From contig NC_026659.2 in NCBI RefSeq assembly GCF_000004075.3, forward strand, positions 21,718,272 to 21,782,271: a stretch of 64,000 bases of DNA, given 5' to 3'. The notes beneath the pieces are model-generated. The model worked only from the letters and a program-made list of their open reading frames with translations. It was not told the origin of the DNA and made no database searches. The position numbers and the translations under genes were made by a program. Source of the stretch: Cucumis sativus (Eukaryota; Streptophyta; Magnoliopsida; Cucurbitales; Cucurbitaceae). Within the stretch, counting starts at the first letter, position 1, and each line of letters opens with the position of its first letter. Positions 34,707-46,894 of the stretch are shown piece after piece.

Positions 34707-34967
34707 TCAAGTTGAAGTATCATATTCCACCAAGCATGTTTCAATAGCTAGTAAAATATACTTACCTTGTGTTTCCTTCTCATATTTCCTCTCAATAAAG
34801 TATTTTGGACAATTTCTTAACCAATGCCCGTTCTGGTTGTAGTGGTAATATTTACCTTTAACAACTTTCTTTTCCTTACTATTATTGAGAGTATTCCCAT
34901 TTCCCTTCTTCTTCATTTGTGAAGGTCCAACTCTAGTCTTCGATCCTCCGACTCTAGTCTTCTTCAT
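34707..34967 (-). pseudogene. Copia gag zinc-knuckle/protease-leader fragment
   Basis: The minus-strand frame contains NQNGHWLRNCPKYF and ETCLVEYDTST, typical of the gag-protease junction of plant copia elements. In the knuckle the first two Cys are both Tyr (YYHYNQNGHW), so it cannot bind zinc. No other part of the element is in frame nearby. Confidence 0.7.
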
Positions 34968-34969
34968 TT

Positions 34970-35590
34970 TGTATTATATTACTCCATTGTATTTATTTTG
35001 CAACTTGCATTATTATTTCACAATGTGCATTATTACTTCACAACCTGCATCACACCCCTGTATTTACTTTTGAGAATCTCCATTATTATTTCACACCTTC
35101 ATTCACTTTTTTTTTTTTTGTCAATTTTAATGAATATACAAATTTGAGACAGGAAAAGAGTAATGTATATTTTGGATTTTATGATTTAAATTACCAATTA
35201 CATGACATTTCATTAATTAATAAATTGTCTTTAAATCAAATATATCTACAATTTTATATTTTAAAATGGGATTTAGCAGTGTTTTCTTTAAAATTTATTA
35301 ATTTCTTAGATACATGAAATTTCTCATTAAACACTTATGATGGACATCAAATTATCAAAAGTTGGTATTTTAAGATTGTCGAGGTGAATAAAAATAATCT
35401 CTTTTGAAATTAAAAAAAAAAAAACTTCATTTTTCTAATAGCTCTTGTGACATCCATAATTATCAATTCAAGCTTAGTTTTTTTTTCTTAGATGTGAATT
35501 AAGAATCATGAAACATTTAAAAAAAACGAAATAAATAACTTTGTTTTGTGAACCTTTTTAATTTAGTTTAAAAGATAAATTTTGGTAACT
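34970..35590. other. AT-rich intergenic, nothing recognised
   Basis: Low-complexity AT-rich sequence, including poly-T near 35109 and poly-A near 35412. No feature is supported. Confidence 0.4.
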
Positions 35591-35599
35591 ATTTTTATA

Positions 35600-35850
35600 A
35601 GTGTTATAAAGTGCTAACACCTTTCCTACACACAACCTTTTTTACACACAACGAACTTTCGAACATAAATCTCATGAATTTACCTAGATCAGTTTTTATT
35701 TTTGGGTGACCAATCGTACCTTAATATGATTGGTAGCGACTTGAAACCTATTTATTTATTAAAATTAAATTAACAAAGATGTCAGACGCTTCACTTCACG
35801 ATCACGTTGTGACAACTTGGCGACTCCACACTGGGAGTTGAAAAATTGTG
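35600..35850 (+). repeat. LTR 3' end and primer-binding site remnant (gypsy type)
   Basis: An LTR-like stretch is followed by ttggcgactccacactggga near 35817. This resembles the tggcgactc primer-binding site used by Tat/Ogre-lineage gypsy elements. No matching second LTR or clear coding region follows, so this is an isolated end. Confidence 0.45.
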
Positions 35851-37255
35851 TAAGAGAGTCAAGATGTTATATTTTTATCTTTTATTTTCTTATTCTCTTA
35901 TAATATGTTTGTTCACTTAATCTTTTTTTCTTCTTCTTTGAATTGATTTATATGGAATATCCATGCTTTGTTATTAATTAGTACATTTTTTCTAATAAGT
36001 CATCATGCATTTTACACACTCACAAGCCCTCTACTCGGGCTACAACCTAGGACTAGAATTGAGGATGAAGTAGTGTTGACCTTCAAGGGTTTTGACTTTT
36101 GCTCACGCACATGAAAAATCCTTTAACATATTAATTCTTTTGTTATTTCTTAAAATAACATTAGAATAAGTTGGAGAGTTTTTCCCTTCTAGGAGTTTTA
36201 AATGATACCAACACCATAAAATTTTCTTTTTAGCATATTTTATCTAAAAGTCAAATTGTCCAAATTATTTTTATTTTTATAAAAACCCAAAATTTTACAT
36301 TTTTCTAAAATTTGAAAACATACATATTTTCTCTATTATATTTTTTAAAAAGGGGTTCAATCATAGCATTTTCTACATTATTAATTTTTTAAAAAAGAAT
36401 GTTTGATTTAAGTTATTATTTACGTTGGTTTCCTTGAAATTGGAATTTTGAGTTCAATCGTACCCATACTTAGAAGACAATTATTTACCTTGTAGAGGTA
36501 CATGAAAACTTTTATCTTTTCTCAGGTTAAATAAATATTTTTAATAAATAATAAGTAGAAGTGTTTAGGTTGGAGGTGCATGAAAACCTTTCATTTTCAA
36601 GAACTAAAGAATATTTTTTTTAAAAAAAGGAGAGTAGTGTTTACAAATGCAAAAAAAAATTATTTACTTTTTCTTTTTTTCCATTTTTCTTTTTCATTTT
36701 TGTCATAATTGTGCAAAAAAGGAACGGTGGAAACACCAAGATGTCCAATATGTCGATGCATTCATCTTTTAAATGTTTGATGAGCCAAACGATGTTCTTA
36801 AATGGGCTGAAGAGATGCAACAAAAATTTGGGGGATAACACAAACAGTTCTTCTCAAGTATCAGTATTGTTCAGTTGTCAACTCTCTTTTACACAAAATG
36901 ATTTAGCGAAATTAAAGATGATCTAGGAGACATTGACACCTCAATGAAGATTCATGTTTTTTAAGAAGTATTGACATATAGCAGCGTTGATGTACATGCC
37001 AATGTATTATTTTACCTTAAGAGTCATAATTAAATTTTGGGATCCAACATACTGCGACGATAATACCGAAGTAGTAGGAATAGGATGTGAGTTTGCTACA
37101 ACCTTGAAATTTTCTTATCGTAAAATCTTATTCTCAAGTCCTTTTATACTATCAACAAAACTCAAAACGAAACCGTGGTCAACAGGCTTTTGATACATAA
37201 TTACAACATTTTGACCAAATAACCAATCCTTAACTATTTTCAAAACATCTAGAGT
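35851..37255. other. Possible retroelement interior, unreadable
   Basis: Short open frames around 36711-37193 show no family motifs. Two partial repeats of gtacatgaaaacttt/gtgcatgaaaacctt type occur at about 36498 and 36577. No function is assigned. Confidence 0.35.
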
Positions 37256-37259
37256 CGTT

Positions 37260-38970
37260 TTGCCGCAAATCCTTCGACCTTCTTCTCTACTTGGCCTAAA
37301 CGTCTGATCCTAGAAGACGAATTTTTGAAAGAATAAGTCTAAAAGGCTTAGTGAGGTTTTATGAAATCTTTTTCGCAATACCTTTTCATAAACATCATTT
37401 CACATAAATAACATCAAATCATTTCATCTCGCATAAACTTTTCTTTATGCTTAACAAACACATTTATAACATAACAATTTCACATAAACACACATTAGTT
37501 AATAGTCATTCATTTCGCCAAGGATTCCAAATAATTCTCTACGCTTGGTCTCATTAATTACTTTGCGTTTATTAGTTATAGTTATTCCTTTTGCCAAGGA
37601 TCCAGAATCGTTCTCTACCCTTGGTCTCATTACTTCGCATTTGACTACTGTACCAGCAGCATTCGAGAACATACAAATTCTTCCTTGTTGCTCAGGTCGC
37701 TAAGCATTATACACTTCTTTCAAAGCATAAGTAATTTTCTTATCACCATGTAGTTCGTACACCCCATGATGGTTTTGACTCTTTATGTGTACATAAAAGT
37801 TAGCATCATCACAAAAAATCAACTAATGGTTTGAAAATCATTTCATAGCATGAAAATCCTAATCATCAAATCAAGTTTTAACATTATAAATCATGTTTGA
37901 ACACATATAAACTTTTCAAAGAAATCTCTTTTTGAAACACACTTTCTCGTTTGAAATTATCTTTCAAAGTAGTAAAGCGGAATCACGAAACTTTTAAGAA
38001 GAAAACCATTCATCACACTTTAACAAAAATCATCATCTTCCTTCTCTTCTTGTAAAACCTTCTCGTGGAACAAATTGTTGTACTTTTTTTTTTCTTCCTC
38101 ACCAAAGCAACAAGAGCATTTTTTTTTTTTTTTTTGTGCTTACTTAATGACCAAGTTCTCTCTTTATAGATCCCTTAAACTATCTTAGTCATGCTTAATA
38201 CTCAACCCAACCATGTTTAACTTCTTAATCTTACACATTAACCTCTATCAAATCATATTTGACAATTTTTTCGCCAGACCTTACTTCTCGCCTAACCCCA
38301 TATCGCAAATAACTTTAACCACTTAACACTTCTCGCGAATAACCTTATCGCGTGGTTATATTTTTACAATAAACTTTCCTCTCGAACTAACCAACTTTTA
38401 CTCGCTTAGAATATTTATCGTGAACTTAAACTTCAAGGCTTCCTTACAGGCTTCTTCATTGCTAAACCCTTGGCTCTTATCACAAAGACTACCCAAACGC
38501 CTAGTTGTTTCAGTCCAAACTTCACTCAACTTACGCGAAGACTTTCTTTTGAGAGCGTTTAGACTTATAGATTTTTCTACAAATCCTTCTTTTCTGAAAA
38601 TTTTCTCGCGAATTAACTTCTTAATCGCAAAACTTATACTAACCATAAAAGATTTTATTACTTAATTCTTTCCGCAAATTTATTCAAACGCCAATATCTT
38701 TAATACCTTTAGTGAAATTTTAGTTCCTATGCTCAAATTTAAAAGATGTCTCACATGAACATAGCAGACTAGCAATGGCTGAAACGATGCAAACAAGAGA
38801 GCTCCCAATTTCAATTGATGAGCGGCGAATTGATGAGAAATACCAGAGGTGACAACAAGAAGTGATGGATGACGGCTGAAACTCCATACGAAAGACGGAA
38901 AAGACCTTTTTGGTCAACAGTAATACTTTATGCGTGAGAAAAAACAAAGGAAAAGAGAAAAGAGAAACCT
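37260..38970. repeat. LTR-like decayed sequence with internal repeat
   Basis: The sequence is less AT-rich, with many tcgc/gcga motifs. A unit of about 80 bp (gccaaggatcc/gccaaggattcc, ttctctac, cttggtctcatta) is repeated in tandem at about 37499-37645. It is probably a gypsy LTR relic, but no termini or primer site were found. Frames at 38398-38974 look accidental. Confidence 0.35.
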
Positions 38971-40845
38971 TCATGATTTCTTCTTTTTATATTTTATATA
39001 TATAAAAGAGGACAAATTTCATATATTAAAATTTCATATACATACATACATATATATATAAATAATGATCTTTTCTTAAAAAAAGTAATAACAAAATTAG
39101 GATATTTAGAAAAGAAAATACACAAATGGGGTTGATACTGGACAAATTATTGTAAGAAATAGAGTACTTTTAGTTTTTGAAGGAAGCCGTATACCGAGTA
39201 CACAATTTTCATTAATCTAGTCACAAACATTTTGACCAATTTGACCTCATCTTCAAGTACGTGGGTTGTGAGTGAACTAAAGAAATTCATGTATCTGGTG
39301 CACGAATTTCTTAAAACAAAACTAATTTTCTAAATTAACCCATTAGATTTAAGGTTTGTACTCAAAGAGAAAGAATGCAAAAAGAAACACCATTGTTGAA
39401 ATACAATGATGAGTATTTTCACTTGTTACGGAGGTGAAATCGTAGCAGTGACATTTTTAACTTTCTTTGTATCAAAAAATTGTTTTGAAGTATCACATTT
39501 AGTTGTACATTTTACACTATTTGAGACAGATTTTGGAAAAAAAGAAGTTTGTACATCTTCATGTGACTTTTTTCTTTAAGCTTTCAAGGGTTATTTTTTC
39601 GTTAAGTTTGTAATATGACCATGGTTTTGATGCAAATAAGAATTCATTTTTATATAATATATTCTACATTTAAAATTGAAGTTCATATGAATTAAAATTT
39701 TGAACTATAAACTAAACATTATCCTGATCTCCTCTGCAACATCTTCGCTCTCTATCGTCATCTTTGATTCGTGTTTGCAATACACTGAGTCGTCTTGTTT
39801 GTTGAATAATATGTTCTATATTTTTCAATGTTTCATCACACATCAAACTCAAATATCTCGTAAATTGTGTTCCACCGAGTAACTATGTATGTCTTGAACA
39901 CAATTATTCTAAACGTTACAAATAACATAATTAAATAATGTGCATGTTATAAAATTATTAAAAAAAATCATATTAAAATTCTTACTATGCAATAAACATA
40001 AGTACTATCAGATGTGATAAATTGTCTTTGATTGACGTGTACTAAAAAAAATAGTCATGTGGTACAATTAACTTGTGTGTTCGTTAGTGTAGAAAGGTCA
40101 GAGTAATTTTAAATTGGGATAAGAAGAAAAATAACAAATTTTAAAAATTCATTTGAAAAAAATAACAAAATGGTTTCAAAATAAAAATAAAATTAGCAAA
40201 TTGAATTTTATAAATAAAAAACATTAATTAGCAAAAGACGAAAAATACCCTAGAAGCACTACAAAAATAATTAGTGAAAGACGGAAACAACCCTAGCTTA
40301 ACCAAAACAATTTGATACAAACATAACTAAAACAAATTTAGTTAAGTGTTAAAAAAAATTGATTTGTTTCTTCCATAATCTTCCCATCATTTTACAAGAA
40401 ATTACACTATGCCTACAACATTCACAAACTATTTGAAGAAAAAAAAAGATAAATATATTATAAAAATTTGCTTCAAAGATTAGAATTCACTATGTGTTTT
40501 TGATTGAAAGAATTATTTTAATAAATTATGTATATATTCATATCTATCTTAACCATCACTTCTTAACTAAACAATTTCATCTCAATTCAACATTTATAAA
40601 GAATACTACCATGACAATAAAAAGATAAATACTTAAATGATGATTGCTTACTTGAGGGAATGCCATCAAAATATATTCTTCAATGGCAACTTTGACATTT
40701 CTAGATAGATATGATAAGATGTGCAAAAAAAAAAAAAAAAAAAAACTTAGTCTTGTATAAATCATATGGATTTCACATTCTCGCCTAATCACGTAATTTA
40801 TTAATTTACTGTCGATGTCGATTTTCTTTGAAGAGATGACTGAGA
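38971..40845. other. AT-rich intergenic
   Basis: No gene is supported. A unit of about 43 bp around gaccctag-type text (attagcaaaagacgaaaaat then attagtgaaagacggaaac) is tandemly duplicated at about 40226-40300. A 22-bp poly-A run lies near 40725-40745. Confidence 0.45.
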
Positions 40846-40990
40846 GCAATTTGGAGTTGTGAAGTTAGAAGTTTCGAGTTGTTGGAGTTATGGAGTTGTG
40901 TGAGTTCTATAGTTTTGGAGTTATAGAGTTATGACGGAGTTGTGCAAATTATGTAGTTGAAAAGAATTTACAGGAGTTGTATATAGTAAT
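40846..40990. repeat. Degenerate gagttgt/gagttat tandem repeat
   Basis: Repeated short units (ggagttatggagttgtg, ggagttatagagttatg, ggagttgt) with irregular spacing. It is simple-sequence in nature and has no coding role. Confidence 0.5.
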
Positions 40991-41109
40991 TTTGCATATT
41001 TCAACATTTTGGTATTTTTAGAATTTTTTAGCTTTGTTTGATATCGATTACCGATCACATATATGGGAGGATCGTAATGACCCATATTGTTTTTATTTCT
41101 TAAAGCTAT

Positions 41110-42075
41110 TATAGTTGACGCGCTCAAAACGTCAAGAATAAATATTTTTTAACGGGCAAAACCTATCAGCATAAGGGTTATATCTTGATGGGCAAAACCC
41201 GTCAATAGAATGGCTATCTTGATGGACAGAAAGAGCTATCTTGATGAGTTGATCCAATTTCTTGATCGACAAAAACTCATCAAAGTCTTATTTCTTGATG
41301 GCCAATACCATTAAGTAAAGGTTTTTTTATGGCATGTTTTGGCCATCAAGAAAACGGTTTTTCTTTATGGACTTTCTAAAGGGACGAATTTATTAAGGGA
41401 TCATGGGGGCACGTGCCCCTTCACATTATTGATTTTTGTATTTTAATATTAATTTTGAAGTGTCTAATTACAATATATATTAAATAGGAAAGTTGCATCA
41501 AATGACAAAAACATTTAGAAAAAAAATAGCTCATGACACCTACTTTTTGCATATTATAAATATGGCAAAATCAGACGGCTATCAGACGATAATCATAAGA
41601 CTATCGGAGAGCTATCAGACAGTAATCATAGGGTTATTGGCTTTTACATTTGCTACTTTTGCAATTTAGAAAATGTAATAACATGAGTCCTATTATCATA
41701 AATTTTTTTGCTATTTTTCAAGTACTCCTATTAAATAATGCTTTAATTTTACTTAATTTGATTTTGGTGTAGTGGTTATACCCCCACTGCAAAACCCACT
41801 AGGTCGAGTTCGATTCTTGATCCAAATTTTCACACTCCCAACAATATTCATGATATTTTTTTAACATTTTTAGTGTGTTTTTATAGTGCTCGATGTCCGC
41901 TATATAAAATTTATGGATCTACCAACAACTTTCTTGATGATATTCTTTATGGCATCAAAGTCTCATGATGGTGGGGCTTTCTTCTTGATGTATGCCTACT
42001 TAATGGACAAAGACCATCAAGGTAGACATCTTTCTTGTGTGCTTTGCACATGCCAAATTTATAGTAGTGGCATGA
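41110..42075. mobile_element. CACTA-like repeat-rich region, split by an insertion
   Basis: 41110-41395 and 41880-42050 are dense in cttgatgg/ccatcaag units of both orientations (for example gatgggcaaaacccgtcaa), as in CACTA subterminal regions. The unrelated 41396-41880 seems inserted between them. It begins near a ggggcacgtgcccc palindrome and ends with a tRNA-like A/B box stretch. No terminal cacta end was located. Confidence 0.4.
41766..41822 (+). repeat. tRNA-like / SINE-type pol III promoter stretch
   Basis: tggtgtagtggt fits the A-box consensus. gttcgattc, about 40 bases downstream, fits the B-box. No cloverleaf or acceptor stem was evident, so it is not called a tRNA gene. Confidence 0.35.
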
Positions 42076-42254
42076 ACACATAAGAGATGTTTTTGAAGAT
42101 TTTGACAATCAAAATTTGCAAACTATAAAATATAATAAAAGATAATCTATTGAGAGCATGAACACAATGAGATTTTTTTTAAATTTTAAATGTAAACAAA
42201 AAATATAATAAAAGATTTTGATAATCAAAATGTGAAATAACTAAGACTCTATTT

Positions 42255-42475
42255 TTTTAAATAATTATAGAAAGCAAAATAAATTAAAATATTTACCAGT
42301 TATAGTAAATTTTTTAAATTATATCAATGATAGTCATTTATAGACTTTTATCACTGTCTACCAATGTTACTGATAGAACCATGTTAATGACGATCAATGT
42401 CTATAATTGATAGAATCTGAAAATTTTGCTGTATGTTATAAATATTTTATCAAAATTGCTATTTTTTACTATTTC
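42255..42475. mobile_element. Miniature element, family A copy
   Basis: agcaaaataaattaaaatattt at the left and its complement (aaatattttatcaaaattgct) at the right flank a core with gatagtcatttatagac-type partial palindromes. Confidence 0.55.
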
Positions 42476-43298
42476 TCTTTAATTTTTTTTTTATAAAAAA
42501 AAAATCAAGATTGTAAGAACATTTAAAAACCTAATTATTTTTTAAAAAATTAAAAATAATCTTTTTGGACATATTGCATTCCAAAAACTCTACTAGAAAG
42601 TAAAATGTACTTTTCTCATAATCACCATAATATAACATCCCATTTTCGTTCAAACCCTCTTTGGTCTCAATAAATCTTCTTCTTACCTTCTTGAGAAAAA
42701 TGAAAACTTCATTTGTCTTGTGATGTGATGATAAATTTCATAGTTCTTAAAATAATTTTGTGAGGAATTAAGTTTTTATTGAAATCCGCAAATTTGCATA
42801 TTTGCATACTGATGAGGGTTAAATATAGAATCTTTAAAAAATGGAGTTAGTTATAAAAAATTTGTGCAAATAAATTAAAAAAGATGTATATATCATATAT
42901 AATGTAAAAGATATTTTCTTAATTTTCTTAATTAAATCTCAATTTTTAAAAAGAATTAAAAAAAGATTAGTAAAATAGGATTTGAACGAAAATGGTATTT
43001 ATACCAATTGAGCCCAATTGAGCCCAGCCCAGAAGACCAGCGTAAGCCCAATTGTAAGATTTCAATTTAGATTTCTCATAATATTATAACATATTATAAT
43101 TTATCCCACAATCAAATGCCCTATCAAGATTTCAATTCCTTTTTCTTCTCAAATTTCCTTCTCTTTTCAATTCTTTCTCTCCTCTCACCACCCAATTCCT
43201 CCTGCTTTGATCCACGCCCTGGCCGCATGCTGCCTCTGCCATCGGAGTTTAGTTTTTACTCTAATCATCTCTATTCATCTCCTGCTTCAATTCGCGCC

Positions 43299-43790
43299 AT
43301 GATTTCAGGTAACTTCAATTTTTTCTCATTTCATTTCCCATCTTTTCCTTTTCTTCCATTTAGGTTACCTTCCCCTCTCCTCTGCTTTTTCTTCCTTTCA
43401 TTCCCTTCGGCTTTCCTCATTTCTTTGCCTTGTATTTTTTTTTTTTTTTTAAATTCTTCGTTTTTGTCATTTCCTATTATCAATGAAATTAACTATGATG
43501 AACTATTTCTCATTCAATATATATATATATATACGCGTTTCTGTGTTTGATCTCGCATTCTCTTTGATTCTATTTAAATTTATACGACATCAACTTATCA
43601 TCAATAACAACAACAGCTACAGACATAAAAAACATCACTTTTTATTTGTTCATTTGCAGGCATACAATCAAAGTTGAAACATAGTTCTACTCTTACAGAC
43701 TTGTGTCACTATACTTTTGGTATAAAAGGGAAAAATAGAACGCAATTCAGAGAGGAAAGGCAAAACAAAAGTCGAACAAGCTTTATGTAA
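43299..43790 (+). other. Spliceable plus-strand leader antisense to DC1 gene 4 (copy 1)
   Basis: A CT-rich leader (43110-43298) precedes ATG ATT TCA G, a gtaac donor at 43309, and an acceptor tttgcag ending at 43659. Joining 43299-43308 to 43660-43790 gives a 46-codon frame (MISGIQSKLKHS...) whose end overlaps the DC1 stop codon on the other strand. The same ATG, donor, acceptor and frame occur in copy 2. Amino acid differences between copies are many, so it is more likely an RNA or leftover 5' end of another gene than a functional protein. Confidence 0.4.
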
Positions 43791-44547
43791 TCAGCTCGAC
43801 GAAAAGAGACACCAGAACTGTAGTTGGATCTCCAAGAACGATACTAACAATGGTCCCGATGAAGACCTTTAGGATTCTCCAATATTTGTTCCCTTTTCCG
43901 CCTTTTCCACGCCCTCGAGCTTTAATTGCTTTCAAATTCAACTTCTGAAGAGCCAGTTGTTGGTCCTGATTGGCGTTATTGGCATTGATCCAGTTTCCTC
44001 CATTCTTGTGCCATTCCTCTAAAGCCATTTCAATAACACAAGCCACATGAACATGGTACTCCCCGCACTCAGATATGTAGGACCAACCATTGGTTTGGCC
44101 ATGGGGATTGATGGTCCTCTTCTTGCACCACATGCACTTCCCCTTGACTTTCTTGTAGAGATTGAACTCCACGTCTTCAATTTTGTAATTCCTGTTCAGG
44201 TTTCGACAGCAAGGGTGGAGATCCAGCTCGACTTTGACTTTCTTGCAGTGGTACATAAAGCCATTGATAGGCTTTGTGCAGGCGTCGCAAAACTTTTTGC
44301 AGTCGTCGCAGCAGGCCCTTGGTGGGGTTTTAAAGAACTCGAAGGCGGACTGTGGGAAGAATTCATGAAAAATTGGTGAGTCTTGAGGAAACATACAAGC
44401 TTTGTGAAGATCAAAATTACACTTCTCGCATCGGTAGCGAGGCCCAAAGCCTATTTCCTTGCAGCCATCGCAGGTGTAAGGTTTGAGGTACTCCTTCAGC
44501 TCTAGTTCATGCTTCAGTTGGTTTGGAGTACACAACTGGTTGGGCAT
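43783..44547 (-). CDS. DC1 (Cys/His-rich C1) domain protein, gene 4
   Basis: 254-residue DC1 protein from the duplicated block. Module 1 is at residues about 13-51 (HELELKEY, CDGC, YRCEKC, DLHKAC). Module 2 is at 79-114 (CDAC, MYHC, DLHPCC). The third half-module is at 138-170 (CMWC, SECGEYHVHVAC). A basic stretch (RGRGKGGKG, 211-219) is followed by the hydrophobic tail (KYWRILKVFIGTIVSIVLG). Relative to gene 5, His80 is Cys (ACCDDC), and residues 103-108 carry a two-residue insertion changing the EKDDLDL segment to KKVKVELDL. Both changes hit zinc module 2. The frame extends upstream to a TTG, but the ATG at 44547 matches the gene 5 start. Single exon; the TATA box is about 235 bp upstream, implying a long leader. 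Confidence 0.92.
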   Translation of the reverse strand: MPNQLCTPNQLKHELELKEYLKPYTCDGCKEIGFGPRYRCEKCNFDLHKACMFPQDSPIFHEFFPQSAFEFFKTPPRACCDDCKKFCDACTKPINGFMYHCKKVKVELDLHPCCRNLNRNYKIEDVEFNLYKKVKGKCMWCKKRTINPHGQTNGWSYISECGEYHVHVACVIEMALEEWHKNGGNWINANNANQDQQLALQKLNLKAIKARGRGKGGKGNKYWRILKVFIGTIVSIVLGDPTTVLVSLFVELIT

Positions 44548-44777
44548 TCTGTTTTTCTTTTTTTTTTCTCTTGAAGCAAAGTAAAACACCAACAAAACAA
44601 GAGGTATAACGATGGATTGCAGGGTAGGGAAGAGTAGGGGAGAGATTTGTGAATATGGGGGTTTGCTAGAAGAGCAGATAAGAGATTGGGAAGATTGCAG
44701 ACAGGAATAGCAGAGATGAAGAGCTTTAAGAAGAATGCAGGAATGGTTGTGGGGAATTTAGAACGGAGGCTGTGGGC

Positions 44778-44787
44778 TTTATATAAG
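44778..44787 (-). promoter_or_regulatory. TATA box of DC1 gene 4
   Basis: Reads cttatataaa on the minus strand; the same element is kept in copy 2 at 48647-48656. Confidence 0.55.
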
Positions 44788-45895
44788 GGATCTGAGGCCA
44801 TGAGTTTCTGGTAATTTCTTCAATCTTTGTTCCTAGAAGAAACGCATATAAGTTGTAAAGAAATTTCTAACTCTGGGTTTTGCTTATTCTCAATGTTTTC
44901 TTCCTCCTTGGGTCCTTACAACGTAATGGTTTTGCTTATTCTCAATAGTTTATTGTTCTTTACATTGTATTTTGACGTCACTTGTGTCTAATATGATGGA
45001 ATACACTCAAATGGATATGCATATGATTGTGAATTTGATAGAAATTTCTGTACTCTGGGATTTTACTCGGTCCATTTGTCCTCTAATTTTTTATTCCTAA
45101 TCTTACAAATTATTTAGACTTTTGGAGTAAATGTATAAAACTTTGTTGTTAGTGGAAGGTTTTAAAGGGCCCAGCAGCTTCTCTACTATCGTTTCTTTAA
45201 CCTTGCTATGTGTGTCCTCAGAAGGTCCTTATTCTTTTTTTTATTTCTTCTTTTTGTTCTTTTCCATTTTGAAGTAATACGTTTTAGCATTGGGAGTGTT
45301 TGACTGAATGAGAAATAATAATGAAATGAATGAAGATTTTGCATTTGGTTTGCTTTGTACTTTCCCACAACTCTTGGAGCTTTATCGGACTGTTTTGCCC
45401 CTTCTTCTAAGAGACAAAGGTGGGATTTCTTGTATGATTCAATTGGAATTTCTAATTACAAAAGTCATTGTGTTGCATTTTGTTTTCCAATTAGTTAACG
45501 CGTAATTAAGCTTCTATTAAATAATATCAAATAATAATAATAACAAAAAAGGTTGTTTGGTATTTCTAAGAAATCCTTAGAGGACAAGACAGACAGAAGC
45601 TTCTTCAACGTTTGATCCCTCTTCTTTGATTATCTATTATGATCTCATTTGAATGCAACGGCTATCATATTTAATTTTCTGCCTTGTATCTTTTTTTTAA
45701 ACAAAAATACTTTATAGTTTTAAGTGTTAAAAAAATGTTCTATTAATATCATTTTATGTCTTCAATTTGAGAGTGATTTAACAAACAATATTTCTGTTTC
45801 CATTATATTAAAAAAAATCAAAATTAATTTTAGGGGCATATTCATATATATATATATATATAAAGGATTATTTACAAATCAAGTTCTCTGAAGTT

Positions 45896-46894
45896 CAGTT
45901 ATATGAACTAGAAAATATTGAAGTGCATTACATATAATTCTAATTTAAGTTTCTTACTATAACAATTCTGAACAGAATTAAACTTTTGGCTTTTAATTCT
46001 CTTTTGACTTTTAGAAAGAAAATTTTGTAAAAAGATAAATGTTTTAAATTATCGAATATATTTATTATGAAATTTATTGTATCTTCAACTAAAAGAATTT
46101 CATTCATGTAAGGAATTTGAAAATTCACTTTTTTTTTTTTTTTTTACAATACAATATGTGAGATGTGGGGATTGAACGTATACATGCATGATATTATTTA
46201 TTATGTGTATTAGAATAAAATCATTCTTGAGAATTAAAAGATAAAACAGTTAATAAATTATAATTATTATTGTTTAAAAGATTTTAATAGTACTTGTTTT
46301 TGTATTTAAAAGAGTTCTTATATTTCGAAAACTCTAATTATTTTAAAAAAGTTTCAAAACATGTACGAACATATTTCTAATATGTTTGAGATTTGTATTG
46401 CCAAGTGCTTAAAAGTAGTTTAAATTGAAATTTAAACAAATAATTATAAATTTCTTTAAATCTTAACTTGTAGTTTAAAATACAATTAAAATTAAAAGAT
46501 CGAGATTTACCTTGAATCAATCCTGACATAAAAGTAAAAGAATCATTTTTTCGTAAGTTTTTCTTATAAGTTTTTTTCATTTTCGAAATTGTTGTATAAA
46601 TATTTTGCTTATATTTTTTTAAAACACTCCTAAATTTTATTTAATAATTTTAATATTTTCCAACCTTATGGTTGATGAAAAAGTTAGTTGACTGCATCAT
46701 TTTTTTGTATTTTGTATGATATTTGTAAAAAATAATAACTAACAAATTTGATAAAATATTTTGTAAAATTTTTGAATTCTAAAAATAATATACATTGATA
46801 TATGTGTGGATGATAGTTCTAATCCAAAATTTGATCACGTAAATATTTAAATTTATTTAAGTGATTTTGTTTTTTTATTTTTGACCGGGGGCGC
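45896..46894. other. AT-rich spacer between duplicated blocks
   Basis: No gene. A poly-T tract (46129-46146) followed by a B-box complement (ggggattgaac, near 46166) looks like the 3' end of a minus-strand SINE at about 46127-46200. The rest is low-complexity. Confidence 0.4.

Larger units (their letters stand above)
43080..45895. repeat. Segmental duplication, copy 1 (DC1 gene 4 block)
   Basis: Colinear with 46895-49705 over about 2.8 kb. The shared tract runs from a tataatttatccc motif through a CT-rich leader, the DC1 coding region, its promoter and about 1 kb of upstream sequence. Coding parts are most alike, and flanks differ by indels. Confidence 0.85.

Noticed and set aside
40257..40300. 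cactacaaaaata as a CACTA left end
   Set aside because: The surrounding 43-bp unit is a plain tandem duplication, the string is weak, and no matching right terminus was found.
41766..41822. Functional tRNA gene
   Set aside because: A and B boxes fit, but no acceptor stem or anticodon arm could be formed by eye. Reported only as a tRNA-like stretch.
43116..43550. 144-codon plus-strand frame rich in Ser/Phe/Leu
   Set aside because: It is a translation of a CT-rich leader and intron; the block 2 equivalent is not open in the same way.
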